A program made the translations under genes and the position numbers. Below are positions 1-7,268 of a DNA stretch of 64,000 nt, in pieces. The notes below the pieces were generated by a model. That model was not told the origin of the DNA, did not search any database, and was given only the letters and a program-made list of their open reading frames with translations. The DNA lies in contig CAJAES010000031.1 of the NCBI GenBank assembly GCA_903938815.1, forward strand, positions 79,690 to 143,689, read 5' to 3'. Within the stretch, counting starts at the first letter, position 1. Every line of letters starts with the position of its first letter. The DNA is from an uncultured beta proteobacterium. Its GTDB lineage: Bacteria > Pseudomonadota > Gammaproteobacteria > Burkholderiales > Burkholderiaceae_C.

Positions 1-472
1 TGTTGCGCAGGCCCATGCTGAGCGAGGAGCCCACCACCGTCTGCACGAGCGTGGTGTCGGTGGTCAGCCGGCTCAGCACCTCGCCGGTGGCCGTGGTCTC
101 GAAGAACTCCGGGCTCTGCTGCACCACATGCCGGTAGACCGCATTGCGCAGGTCGGCGGTGATGCGCTCCCCGAGCCAGGTGACCATGTAGAAGCGCAGC
201 GCCGAGAACGTGCCGAGCGCCGCACCCACGGCGAACAGCGCCACGAAGTGCTCGCGCAGCGCCAGCAGCTGCTCGCCGGGCGCGGCTTTCACGAGGCCTT
301 CGTCGATCAGGCTCTTCAGCGCGATCGGGAAGGCCAGCGTGCTGGCCGCGGCCGCCACGAGGAAGAACACGGCCAGCGCGATGCGGCCTCGGTAGGGCCG
401 CAGGAAGGGCAGCAGCCCGGAAAGCGAGCGCGGCGTGGCAGCCGCGGGGCGGGCGGTATCGGGAGGGGGCAT
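1..472 (-). CDS. ABC exporter, N-terminal part (cut by window start)
   Basis: The ATG at 472 opens a frame that runs off the left edge, giving about 157 residues. After a short Pro/Ala-rich leader come hydrophobic helices and the motifs SLIDEGL, ITADLRNAVYRHV and TGEVLSRLTTDT. These are typical of the transmembrane domain of MsbA/BmrA-like half-transporters that pump lipids or drugs outward from the inner membrane. The ATPase domain would lie beyond the window, so substrate and completeness cannot be judged. The small RHH gene next to it is on the same strand, 10 bases upstream of this start. Confidence 0.85.
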   Translation of the reverse strand, partial: MPPPDTARPAAATPRSLSGLLPFLRPYRGRIALAVFFLVAAAASTLAFPIALKSLIDEGLVKAAPGEQLLALREHFVALFAVGAALGTFSALRFYMVTWLGERITADLRNAVYRHVVQQSPEFFETTATGEVLSRLTTDTTLVQTVVGSSLSMGLRN

Positions 473-482
473 GGGCAGGAGT

Positions 483-698
483 CTATCGGGGCGGCACGCC
501 GTCGGTCTCGCCCACCTCGCCCACCTCGCCTGCCTCGGCAGGCGGCAGGCTGCGCCCGCGCCGGGCCAGGGCTTCGCGCAGAAGGTACTCCACCTGCGCG
601 TTGGCGCTGCGCAGTTCCTGCGCCGCCAGGCGCTCGATCTCGGCCCACAGGCGCGGGTCGATGCGCAGCGCGAAATGCTTCTTGCCCGGGCTTGCCAT
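483..698 (-). CDS. Arc/CopG-like ribbon-helix-helix DNA-binding protein
   Basis: This 71-residue protein begins with a basic strand (KKHFALRIDPRLW) and two short helices (AEIERLAAQELRSANAQVEYLLREAL), the usual RHH pattern for dimeric DNA binding through a beta ribbon. The acidic tail GEVGEVGETDG is low complexity. Its start abuts the stop of the PH-like gene, so it is the third gene of the SPFH operon. RHH proteins often repress their own operon at a dyad, and a 14-bp perfect palindrome lies over the promoter of this one (2069-2082). That link is inference. No toxin gene is visible beside it. Confidence 0.8.
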   Translation of the reverse strand: MASPGKKHFALRIDPRLWAEIERLAAQELRSANAQVEYLLREALARRGRSLPPAEAGEVGEVGETDGVPPR

Positions 699-1142
699 CT
701 AGAGTCGCGCGGCGATGAGGGCGGCCAGGCGCTCGGGTTCGTCGCTGCCCAGCCGCAGGCGGCGACCGTCCTTCAGCGTCAGGCGCACCGCGCCCGGGCC
801 GCGGGCGTTGTAGAGCATGCCCTCCTTGGTGCGGCGGATGCCCCAGCCTTCGATCCAGCTGCTGCGCGCCGGCTCCACCTGCCGGATGTCGGCCAGCGGC
901 AGCGTCCAGTTCGGCCAGCCGAAGAGGCCGTAGCGCCAGCGCACGGCCTCGCCGTCGACCGACAGCTCGAAGTGGCTCATGCCGGCCAGCACGGCCAGCT
1001 GCCCCAGCACGACGGCCGCCAGCGCGGCGCGTTCGGGACCGCCGTTCGCCGGCCAGGCCAGCACCAGCGTGAGCGCCGCCGTGGCCGGCAGCACCACCCA
1101 GAGGCCCCAGAGCACCTGGCGGTTGTACACGGTCGAGGTCAT
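699..1142 (-). CDS. Small membrane protein with PH-like domain
   Basis: The protein has 147 residues. Two hydrophobic helices (about residues 10-30 and 38-55) are followed by a beta-rich domain with the pattern WRYGLFGWPNWTLPLADI and VRLTLKDGRRLRLGSDEP, which resembles bacterial PH-like (bPH) domains. It lies between the SPFH gene (13 bp upstream) and the RHH gene (abutting) in one operon. Function is unknown. The arrangement suggests a membrane-anchored partner of the SPFH protein. The assignment rests on the hydrophobicity pattern and the LKDGRRL..GSDEPE.L ending common in such proteins. Confidence 0.75.
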   Translation of the reverse strand: MTSTVYNRQVLWGLWVVLPATAALTLVLAWPANGGPERAALAAVVLGQLAVLAGMSHFELSVDGEAVRWRYGLFGWPNWTLPLADIRQVEPARSSWIEGWGIRRTKEGMLYNARGPGAVRLTLKDGRRLRLGSDEPERLAALIAARL

Positions 1143-1155
1143 TGGGGCCGCCGGC

Positions 1156-2043
1156 TCAGCTGTACAGCGTGCCGGTGTTGATGACCGGCTGCACTTCGCT
1201 GTCGGAGCACAGCACCACCAGCAGGTTGCTGACCATCGCGGCGCGGCGCTCGTCGTCGAGCTGCATCAGGTTGCGTTCGGCCAGGCCATTCAGCGCGGCC
1301 TCGACCATGCCCACCGCACCCTGCACGATCTTGTGCCGTGCGCTGACGATGGCTTCGGCCTGCTGGCGGCGCAGCATCACCTGCGCGATTTCCGGCGCGT
1401 AGGCGAGGTGGCTGAGCTTGGCGTCGAGCACCTGCACGCCGGCGGCGTCGAAGCGATCCTGCAGTTCGTTGCGCAGCGCGCCCGACACCGTCTCCAGGCC
1501 GCCCCGCAGCGTGTGCTCGCCGGGGGCGAGATCCTCGCCGTCGTCGTAGGCGTACATCGAGGCCAGGTGACGGATGGCGGCCTCGGCCTGCACCTTCACG
1601 TAGGTCTCGAAGTCCTCCACGTCGAACACCGCCTGCGCCGTGTGCCGCACGCGCCAGACCACCACCGCGCCGATCTCCACCGGGTTGCCGCGCTTGTCGT
1701 TGACCTTCAGCGTCGGCGCGTTCAGGTTGCGCGCGCGCAGCGAGAGCTTGCGTTTCTTCGCCAGCGGGTTGGCCCAGCGCAGGCCCTCGGTGCGGTCGGT
1801 GCCCGTGTACTGGCCGAACAGCGTGAGGATGGCGGCTTCGTTGGGCTGCAGCATGTACAGCCCCGCGAGCACCAGGCTGCCCGCGACGATGCAGGCCGCC
1901 AGCACCATTACGCCGGCCGGGCCTGACAGCATCCTGGCCGCGGCCAGGCCTGCGCCGGCCAGGATCAGCGCGATCCCGAGTGCGCCCATCGTGTAGCCGC
2001 TCGCCGTCGTGGCGACGCGTTCGTCGGTGCGGGGGTTGTTCAT
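1156..2043 (-). CDS. SPFH/band 7 (stomatin/prohibitin-like) membrane protein
   Basis: This 295-residue protein has two adjacent N-terminal hydrophobic segments (about residues 18-40 and 44-66), then the SPFH start pattern QPNEAAILTLFGQYTGTDRTEGLRWANPL and the typical ARNLNAPTLKVNDKRGNPVEIGAVVVWRV. The C-terminal half is a helical coiled region (RQQAEAIVSARHKIVQGAVGMVE). SPFH proteins form ring-like membrane assemblies linked to quality control or membrane microdomains. A GGGAGG ribosome site precedes the ATG at 2043. It is first in an operon with the PH-like and RHH genes. The promoter has a perfect -35 box and a palindrome over the -10. Confidence 0.9.
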   Translation of the reverse strand: MNNPRTDERVATTASGYTMGALGIALILAGAGLAAARMLSGPAGVMVLAACIVAGSLVLAGLYMLQPNEAAILTLFGQYTGTDRTEGLRWANPLAKKRKLSLRARNLNAPTLKVNDKRGNPVEIGAVVVWRVRHTAQAVFDVEDFETYVKVQAEAAIRHLASMYAYDDGEDLAPGEHTLRGGLETVSGALRNELQDRFDAAGVQVLDAKLSHLAYAPEIAQVMLRRQQAEAIVSARHKIVQGAVGMVEAALNGLAERNLMQLDDERRAAMVSNLLVVLCSDSEVQPVINTGTLYS

Positions 2044-2065
2044 CGGGCCTCCCAGGCGTGTGACA

Positions 2066-2108
2066 TTGAAGTGATATCACTTTAAGATCGGTGCCTGTCC
2101 TGTGTCAA
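2066..2108 (-). promoter_or_regulatory. SPFH operon promoter with overlapping palindromic operator
   Basis: On the minus strand a perfect -35 TTGACA (2108-2103) is followed after 17 bp by a weak -10, TTAAAG (2085-2080). A 14-bp perfect palindrome, AAGTGATATCACTT, occupies 2069-2082 and extends to 20 bp with one mismatched pair (2066-2085). It covers the -10 and the expected transcription start, the position of a repressor site. The best candidate ligand is the RHH protein at 483-698; this is inferred from gene order only. Confidence 0.6.
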
Positions 2109-2195
2109 GCAGCTTTGCACGGAAGCGGTGAAAGTGCCTTCTTCTGGCTGCTGCATCTGTGGTCGAATAAAAAGGTCTTCGCGCGGCAAGCTCAT

Positions 2196-3002
2196 ATGAC
2201 TCCAACCGATTCCGCCAGCACGCATGGCCTCGTCTCCCACCCCGCGCTGCGCGTGGCGGCTGCCGCGCTCGCGGGCGCAGTGGTCGCTGGCGGCATTGGC
2301 GCGTGGTCGGGTTCGTACTGGGCGGCCGCTGCGGCCGCTGCAGCGGTGGCGGGGCTGGCCGCGTGGCGGCCGCAGGCGCCGGCCGCCTTGCCTGAACTGG
2401 TCCTGCCGTTGATGACGGGCGAGAGCTCGCTGCGCGACGCGCAGACGGGCATGTTCCATCGTGCGGCCTTCCTGGCGCTGGCCGAGCGCGACTGGCTGCG
2501 TGCCGGCCGCTACGGCGGCGCCGTGGCGCTGCTGGTCATCGAGGTCGACCGCCTGCGCCAGATGACCGAGCAGGCGGGGCCCCGCGTGGCCGATGCGCTG
2601 CTTGCCGGCCTGGGCCGTCAGGTGCTCGCGTCGCTGCGCGCGGCCGACCTTCTGGCCCGTTTCGACGATGCGCAGCTTGCGATCTTTCTGCCCCAGGCAG
2701 ACGCCACCGGAGCGCTGGATGTAGCCGACCGCGTGCGCGGCATGGTCGAGAACCTGAAGCTGCCCGGCCTGCCGGACAGCGCCCGTTTCAACGCCAGTGT
2801 GGGCGTGGCCGTGCTGCGCCCCCTGCACCAGCCGCTGTCGGCGCTGGTAGCCCTGTCGCAGCAGGCGCTGCAGCAGGCTCGGCAGGCGGGTGGCAACTGC
2901 GTGCGAGCGGCCAACGGCGACGAGTCTTGGTGGCCGCCTGCGCCGAGCGACTCGCGTGCCGACGACGGCACGACGCGCCCCGCGCGCGGCGGCGACGCCT
3001 GA
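2196..3002 (+). CDS. Degenerate GGDEF-like domain protein, membrane anchored
   Basis: From the ATG at 2196 the product is 268 residues; an upstream start at 2091 would add 35 residues of poor quality. Two alanine-rich transmembrane helices lie near residues 20-60. The rest follows the diguanylate cyclase fold: DAQTGMFHRAAFLALAERDWLRA, LLVIEVDRLRQM, LLARFDDAQLAIFLP, FNASVGVAVLRP. At the active site, where cyclases have GG(D/E)EF, this protein has FDDAQ. It is therefore predicted to be unable to make cyclic di-GMP. It may be a binding or scaffold protein. The C-terminus is disordered and charged. It stands alone, convergent with the dioxygenase gene. Confidence 0.8.
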   Translation: MTPTDSASTHGLVSHPALRVAAAALAGAVVAGGIGAWSGSYWAAAAAAAAVAGLAAWRPQAPAALPELVLPLMTGESSLRDAQTGMFHRAAFLALAERDWLRAGRYGGAVALLVIEVDRLRQMTEQAGPRVADALLAGLGRQVLASLRAADLLARFDDAQLAIFLPQADATGALDVADRVRGMVENLKLPGLPDSARFNASVGVAVLRPLHQPLSALVALSQQALQQARQAGGNCVRAANGDESWWPPAPSDSRADDGTTRPARGGDA

Positions 3003-3017
3003 TCCAACCTGACGCGT

Positions 3018-4037
3018 TCAGCGCCAGCAGACAAACCCGGTTCCGGTTCCCGTGCCGGCCGGCGAGCGGTAGCACGCTACCTGATCGATCAACTCGGCTT
3101 GCAAGCCGGCGCCTTCCAATGCGCCGGCCGCGGCGATCCAGTTCTTGCACTCCGAGGTGCCCGCCTGCAGCAGTCGTTCATCAAGCTGCGTCAGGTGGCA
3201 GGCGTCACCTTGGACGATCGCGGACAGGAAGGCGCGGTCAAAGTCCTCGTCGATCACGAAGTGGCTCAGCCCGCCCGAGCCGAAGATGGCCACGCGGGCG
3301 TCCCCTGGCCAAGCCCGGATCGCCCTGCCCAGGGCTTGCCCGAAGGCATGGCAGCGTCGTGCCGTGGGCTGGTTCGGCGGATAGAAAGTGTTCAGGATCA
3401 CCGGCACGTGAGGTATCACCCGGTCGGCCATGATGTTGCGGTAGACGAAGCCGAAGGCATGGGGTGCGCCGGTCGAGAAGCTGATGCGCTGGTCGGCCTC
3501 GCGCATCCACTGCGAGTGGGCCACGTCGAAGCCTTCGGCGATGACATGTTCGATCAGGTGACGGCCCAACGCGGGGTGCCCCGGGTGAACCAGCGCCTGC
3601 GGCGGCGCGTGGCCGGCTTCGGCCAGATGGATGCCGGCCGGCATGCGCTGTGCCTGGTCATCCCGCGCCGGGCAGTTGTGCACCTCCTCACCCCAGTAGA
3701 TCGTCATCGCCGGCATCAGGTCCTCGACATAGAGCTCGTGCTGGTCGTTTCCGATGATCACGGCGATGTCGGGCCGCACGTCACGGTAGATCGCCGCGAG
3801 GCGTTCGACGGCTGCGTTGGCGCGCGTCAGCCGCTGGGTCTTCTCCTGCAGCGATAGAAATCGGTCGAGGCCCTCGGGCGACCGCAGCGCCAGCAGCTCA
3901 GGCCAGGTGTAGGTGCGGCCGCGGAAGTGATGTGCCGGATTCCTTTCGTCCGCAGCGATCCGCAGGCGCCACTGCTCGGGTGGCGTGTGCATCTGCGGTG
4001 TGTGGGACAGGGCCATGCCCAGGACGATCTGTGCCAT
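3018..4037 (-). CDS. Class III extradiol ring-cleavage dioxygenase (LigB-type)
   Basis: This 339-residue protein matches the LigB superfamily. ALSHTP at residues 9-14 supplies the first iron ligand (His12), GNDQH at 96-100 sits in the active-site strand, and GSGGLSHF at 253-260 is the conserved C-terminal motif. The family includes protocatechuate 4,5-dioxygenase, gallate dioxygenase and MhpB, which open catechols next to the hydroxyls using Fe(II). It is transcribed away from the FAH/binding-protein operon, with a promoter-like pair at 4084-4113. In this island it is the only ring-opening enzyme seen. Substrate is unknown; the long N-terminal insertion (residues 20-60) resembles gallate- or LigB-like forms. 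Confidence 0.88.
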   Translation of the reverse strand: MAQIVLGMALSHTPQMHTPPEQWRLRIAADERNPAHHFRGRTYTWPELLALRSPEGLDRFLSLQEKTQRLTRANAAVERLAAIYRDVRPDIAVIIGNDQHELYVEDLMPAMTIYWGEEVHNCPARDDQAQRMPAGIHLAEAGHAPPQALVHPGHPALGRHLIEHVIAEGFDVAHSQWMREADQRISFSTGAPHAFGFVYRNIMADRVIPHVPVILNTFYPPNQPTARRCHAFGQALGRAIRAWPGDARVAIFGSGGLSHFVIDEDFDRAFLSAIVQGDACHLTQLDERLLQAGTSECKNWIAAAGALEGAGLQAELIDQVACYRSPAGTGTGTGFVCWR

Positions 4038-4083
4038 CGCGGCCTTTCCGGCGTGTCGCTCGGGTAACTCCCGACCTGACGGG

Positions 4084-4134
4084 AATCTACAGTCGTTACG
4101 ATAGACGAGTCAATAGTCTTGCATAACGAGACAA
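4084..4134. promoter_or_regulatory. Divergent promoter region with ACGAG(A/T)CA half-sites
   Basis: For the dioxygenase (minus strand) there is TTGACT (4113-4108), an 18-bp spacer and TAGATT (4089-4084). Two direct half-sites, ACGAGTCAA (4105-4113) and ACGAGACAA (4126-4134), lie 21 bp apart, on one face of the helix. The first overlaps the -35. An imperfect dyad GTCTTG-CATAA-CGAGAC sits at 4116-4132. The same ACGAGACA core forms a perfect inverted pair upstream of the monooxygenase operon (12151-12184), so one regulator, probably the IclR protein at 12306, may act at both. Inference from sequence only. Confidence 0.45.
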
Positions 4135-4148
4135 ACGAGCCCATCGCC

Positions 4149-5144
4149 GTGAAACTCATCACTTACCGCAGTGGCCGCGGCGAACGCCTCGCTGCCCATG
4201 TTGACGATCACTTCGTGATCGACGTGCTCGACGCAGCCGAGCGTGCGTCATCAGCGCAGCAGGGCGACTTTGTCTCGATGTTGTCGCTGCTTCGTGGCGG
4301 CGACGCCGCACTGGACGAGGCCCGCCGGCTGCTCGCCGCGTCCAGGCCAGCCGATCGGATGGCGCTGGACGGCCTGTCGCTCGCGGCACCTTTGCCGGTG
4401 CCCGAGCAGATACGCGATTTCGCCAACTACGAATTGCACGTGAAGCAGGCATTGGCCGCCTCCATGCGCCTTCGCTCGCGCAGTGATCCCGATCCGGCGG
4501 CGGCCTTGGCACGTCTCGAGGCCAGCGGCAACTTCGCCATTCCACCCGTCTGGTACGAGCGGCCGCTTTACTACAAGTGCAACCGCTTCAGCGTGGTCGG
4601 ACCGGATGCCGACATCGAGTGGCCGTCGTTCGCGCAGCTGCTCGACTTCGAGCTGGAACTGGCCGTTGTCATCGGCCGCCGGGTGAAGAACGTACCGGTC
4701 GAGCAGGCGATGCAGGCCGTTTTCGGCTACACGATCTACAACGACTTCAGCGCGCGCGACACCCAATCGCAGGAGACGGCCTTCCGCATGGGGCCGGCCA
4801 AGGGCAAGGATTTCGACACCGGCAACGCCATGGGGCCGTGCATCGTCACGCGTGACGAGATCGCCGATCCCTATGCCTTGCGGATGCGCGTCAGCGTCAA
4901 CGGACATCTTCGGACCGAGACGGTCGCCGCAGGCATGCAGCACGACATCGCGCACTGCATCAGCTTCCTGTCGCAGTCCGAGACGCTCTACCCGGGCGAG
5001 GTGCTCGCGATGGGAACGGTGGGGAACGGCTGCGGGTATGAATCCCTGAGTTTTCTGAGTGATGGCGATGTCGTGGACATCGAGGTCGAGGGCATCGGCC
5101 GGTTGCGCAACCGGCTCGTCAAGGCAACAAGGAGACAGACATGA
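4149..5144 (+). CDS. Fumarylacetoacetate hydrolase (FAH) family protein 1
   Basis: The start is taken as GTG 4149, giving 331 residues beginning MKLITYRSGRGE, the usual FAH-family opening; a TTG at 4119 would add ten residues. The metal-binding core is clear: DFELEL (166-171), YNDFSARDTQ (197-206) and KGKDFDTGNAMGP (218-230). Relatives hydrolyse or decarboxylate 2,4-dioxo or ring-cleavage products using Mg/Mn. It overlaps the downstream binding-protein gene by ATGA. In context it probably acts on the product of the extradiol dioxygenase. The paralogue at 9665 is quite diverged, so the two likely catalyse different steps. Confidence 0.88.
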   Translation: MKLITYRSGRGERLAAHVDDHFVIDVLDAAERASSAQQGDFVSMLSLLRGGDAALDEARRLLAASRPADRMALDGLSLAAPLPVPEQIRDFANYELHVKQALAASMRLRSRSDPDPAAALARLEASGNFAIPPVWYERPLYYKCNRFSVVGPDADIEWPSFAQLLDFELELAVVIGRRVKNVPVEQAMQAVFGYTIYNDFSARDTQSQETAFRMGPAKGKDFDTGNAMGPCIVTRDEIADPYALRMRVSVNGHLRTETVAAGMQHDIAHCISFLSQSETLYPGEVLAMGTVGNGCGYESLSFLSDGDVVDIEVEGIGRLRNRLVKATRRQT

Positions 5145-6214
5145 AGACGGATCCGATCACACGTCAGGGCGGGGCCAGGCGGCGCAGCATCTTGCTGGCC
5201 GGGGCCGGCGTGGCTTTGGCCGGGCTGGGCGCCCCGGCGGTGCACGCACAGGCGGGCACGAAGCTGACGCTGTCCTACCCGACCCGCTCGGGCGCCTCGT
5301 GGCCGCTGTGGATCGCCAAGCAGGCGGGCCTGTACGAGAAGCACGGGCTGGATGTGACGCTGGAATTCGGCGTGCACCCGGCCGGCGTTGCCATGCTGGT
5401 CAGCGGGCAGGCGCAGATGATCAACTACGGACTCGAACAGATCCTCACGGCATCGGCGCGCGACCCGTCGATGGTGATGATGGGAAGTTCACTGAACAAG
5501 GGCAACTTCGCACTCATTGGCCAGAAGGGCATCGACAAGGTCACCGACCTGAAGGGCAAGCGCATCGGCGTCGGGCGCCTGGGTGACCCGCTGTACACGT
5601 TCACGCTGGACATGATCCAGAAGTACGGCATGGGCGCACGCGATGTGGTGTGGGTGCCGACCGGTAACGACGCGAGCGCACGCGCCAAGATGCTCGAGGG
5701 TGGCCAGATCGACGCCTCCCTGATGGTGGCGCCGGCGTACTTCAGGCTGGAGGCAGCGGGCTTCAGCGTGATCGACCTGCTGGTCAATCATCCGGACATC
5801 TTTGTCAGCACAGCCTATGTCTTCAAGAAGAGCTGGGTCCAGGGCAACGCCGACGCGGCCAGGCGGCTGCTGATGGCGCAGACCGAAGCCATCGCGCGTT
5901 TCTACCAGGACAAGGCCTTCGCCATGCAGGCCTATCGGAGCTTCGACCCGCAGCCCGAGGCCGCCGTCGACCGCCTGTACGACATCTACAGGAGCAAGGA
6001 TGTCCTGGACCGCGTGCCGCTGTTGCAGAAAGCCGCCGTGACATCGGCGATCACGCGGCTCGCGGACGACGTGCCGGCGGTCAAGGCGCTGGACGTGACG
6101 CAGGTCATCGACATGGGGCCGGTCCGCAAGCTGATCGCTGACGGCTACTTCCGCAGCATCTTCGGCGCCGGTGTCGCTGCGGAGGAGCAAGCCAAGCTCG
6201 CAGCTTCCTTCTGA
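5141..6214 (+). CDS. ABC importer periplasmic binding protein (NMT1/SsuA type)
   Basis: The 357-residue precursor has a twin-arginine-like leader (ARRRSILLAGAGVALAGLG, cleavage after VHAQA). The mature protein starts LTLSYPTRSGASWPLWIAKQAGLYEKHGLDVTLEF, the pattern of the NMT1/THI5 and SsuA/TauA solute receptors for aromatic acids, sulfonates or pyrimidines. The gene overlaps FAH 1 by four bases. The matching permease (8078) and ATPase (8860) are in the opposite operon about 2 kb away, so the importer is split between two transcripts. The substrate is presumably the aromatic compound degraded by the island. Confidence 0.9.
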   Translation: MKTDPITRQGGARRRSILLAGAGVALAGLGAPAVHAQAGTKLTLSYPTRSGASWPLWIAKQAGLYEKHGLDVTLEFGVHPAGVAMLVSGQAQMINYGLEQILTASARDPSMVMMGSSLNKGNFALIGQKGIDKVTDLKGKRIGVGRLGDPLYTFTLDMIQKYGMGARDVVWVPTGNDASARAKMLEGGQIDASLMVAPAYFRLEAAGFSVIDLLVNHPDIFVSTAYVFKKSWVQGNADAARRLLMAQTEAIARFYQDKAFAMQAYRSFDPQPEAAVDRLYDIYRSKDVLDRVPLLQKAAVTSAITRLADDVPAVKALDVTQVIDMGPVRKLIADGYFRSIFGAGVAAEEQAKLAASF

Positions 6215-6230
6215 GCGCCCGCGCGGGGCC

Positions 6231-7265
6231 TCAGTGTCCCGCGACGCGGTGGCCCAGTTCGGCCGCGCAGGCGCGCAGCGCCTTCGCGACCGGTGCGTCC
6301 GCAGCCGGATCGAGCCGGTGGTGCTCTGCCAGCGCCGTCAGCGCGAGGATGATCCCCCCTGAGGGATCCAGCACCGGCACGCTGATGGCTTGTACCTCGA
6401 TGGGATCGCCACCCTGGAATCGAGACACGGTGGCAAGGCTCGCGAGCCCGGCGTTCCTGATGGCTGACAGGTCCGGAGTCACATCCGGGCGGTCGCCATC
6501 GATCCGGGCGGCGGTCTCGTCGGCGGGCAGCCAGGCGGCGAACACCCGCCCGGTTGCGGAGCCGAACATCGGGAGCACGGCGCCGGGCCGCAGGTTCACG
6601 CTGACCGGCTGGTGCGACAGCTCCCAGTGCACGACCGTCGGTCCGTGCGTGCCCCACACCGCGACACCGATGGTCACGTCGAGCCGGGCCGCGAGTTCGA
6701 CCGCGGCATGCGTGGCCAGCCGCACGGCCTGCAGTCGCGAGCGGTTCAGGTTCGCCTCGTCGGCTGACAGGCGGGCAAAGTCGTGCGCCTGCGGGATCAG
6801 GTAGCGGCCGCCACCGAAGGCCAGAGGCCGGCGCCCGCTGCGTTCGATGCGCTGCACCTCGCCGATGAAGATCATGTGGTCCCCGGCGGCGTGCGCAGCC
6901 ACCCGCCGGCACTCCAGCCAGGCCGAGCAGCCCTCGATCAGCGGCACGCCGCCCAGGCCGTTTCGCACGGGCGTCGGACCGAACTTGTCTTCGCCCGCCT
7001 TGGCGAATCGTGACGACACCGGAATCTGGTCGTCCGCGAGGATGTTGACCGCGAATCGCTCGGCCTCGCGGAAGATCGGGTGGCTGCGTGCCTTGAGCCC
7101 CTGGCTCCACAGTACCAGCGGCGGGTCGAGCGAGACCGAATTGAACGAGTTTGCGGTCAGTCCGTGGGGCTGTCCGTTGGCGTCCAGCGTGGTGATCACC
7201 GTCACGCCGGTGATGAAGGTGCTGAGCACCTGTCGCAGTTCAGCCGGATCGATCGTGTCGGACAT
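6231..7265 (-). CDS. Flavin reductase fused to an IclR-like effector domain
   Basis: The protein has 344 residues and two domains. Residues 1 to about 165 are a flavin reductase of the HpaC/FMN-binding split-barrel type (LSTFITGVTVITT, GLTANSFNSVSLDPPLVLW, RFAVNILADDQ). Residues about 180-344 resemble the effector-binding half of IclR regulators (THAAVELAARLDVTIGVAVWG, RPGAVLPMFGSATGRVFAAWLP, IQAISVPVLDPSG-like end). It should make reduced flavin for the HpaB-type oxygenase. The C-terminal domain could sense the aromatic substrate and gate flavin reduction, as the C-terminal domain of Acinetobacter C1 reductase does (C1's domain is of another class). It is last in the 12122-6231 operon, 3 bp after the aldolase gene. 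Confidence 0.88.
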   Translation of the reverse strand: MSDTIDPAELRQVLSTFITGVTVITTLDANGQPHGLTANSFNSVSLDPPLVLWSQGLKARSHPIFREAERFAVNILADDQIPVSSRFAKAGEDKFGPTPVRNGLGGVPLIEGCSAWLECRRVAAHAAGDHMIFIGEVQRIERSGRRPLAFGGGRYLIPQAHDFARLSADEANLNRSRLQAVRLATHAAVELAARLDVTIGVAVWGTHGPTVVHWELSHQPVSVNLRPGAVLPMFGSATGRVFAAWLPADETAARIDGDRPDVTPDLSAIRNAGLASLATVSRFQGGDPIEVQAISVPVLDPSGGIILALTALAEHHRLDPAADAPVAKALRACAAELGHRVAGH

Positions 7266-7268
7266 GTC

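Noticed and set aside
5141..6214. Thiamine-precursor (THI5-type) role for the NMT1-family receptor
   Set aside because: No thiamine genes or TPP riboswitch adjoin; coupling to FAH 1 and the catabolic importer points to an aromatic substrate.
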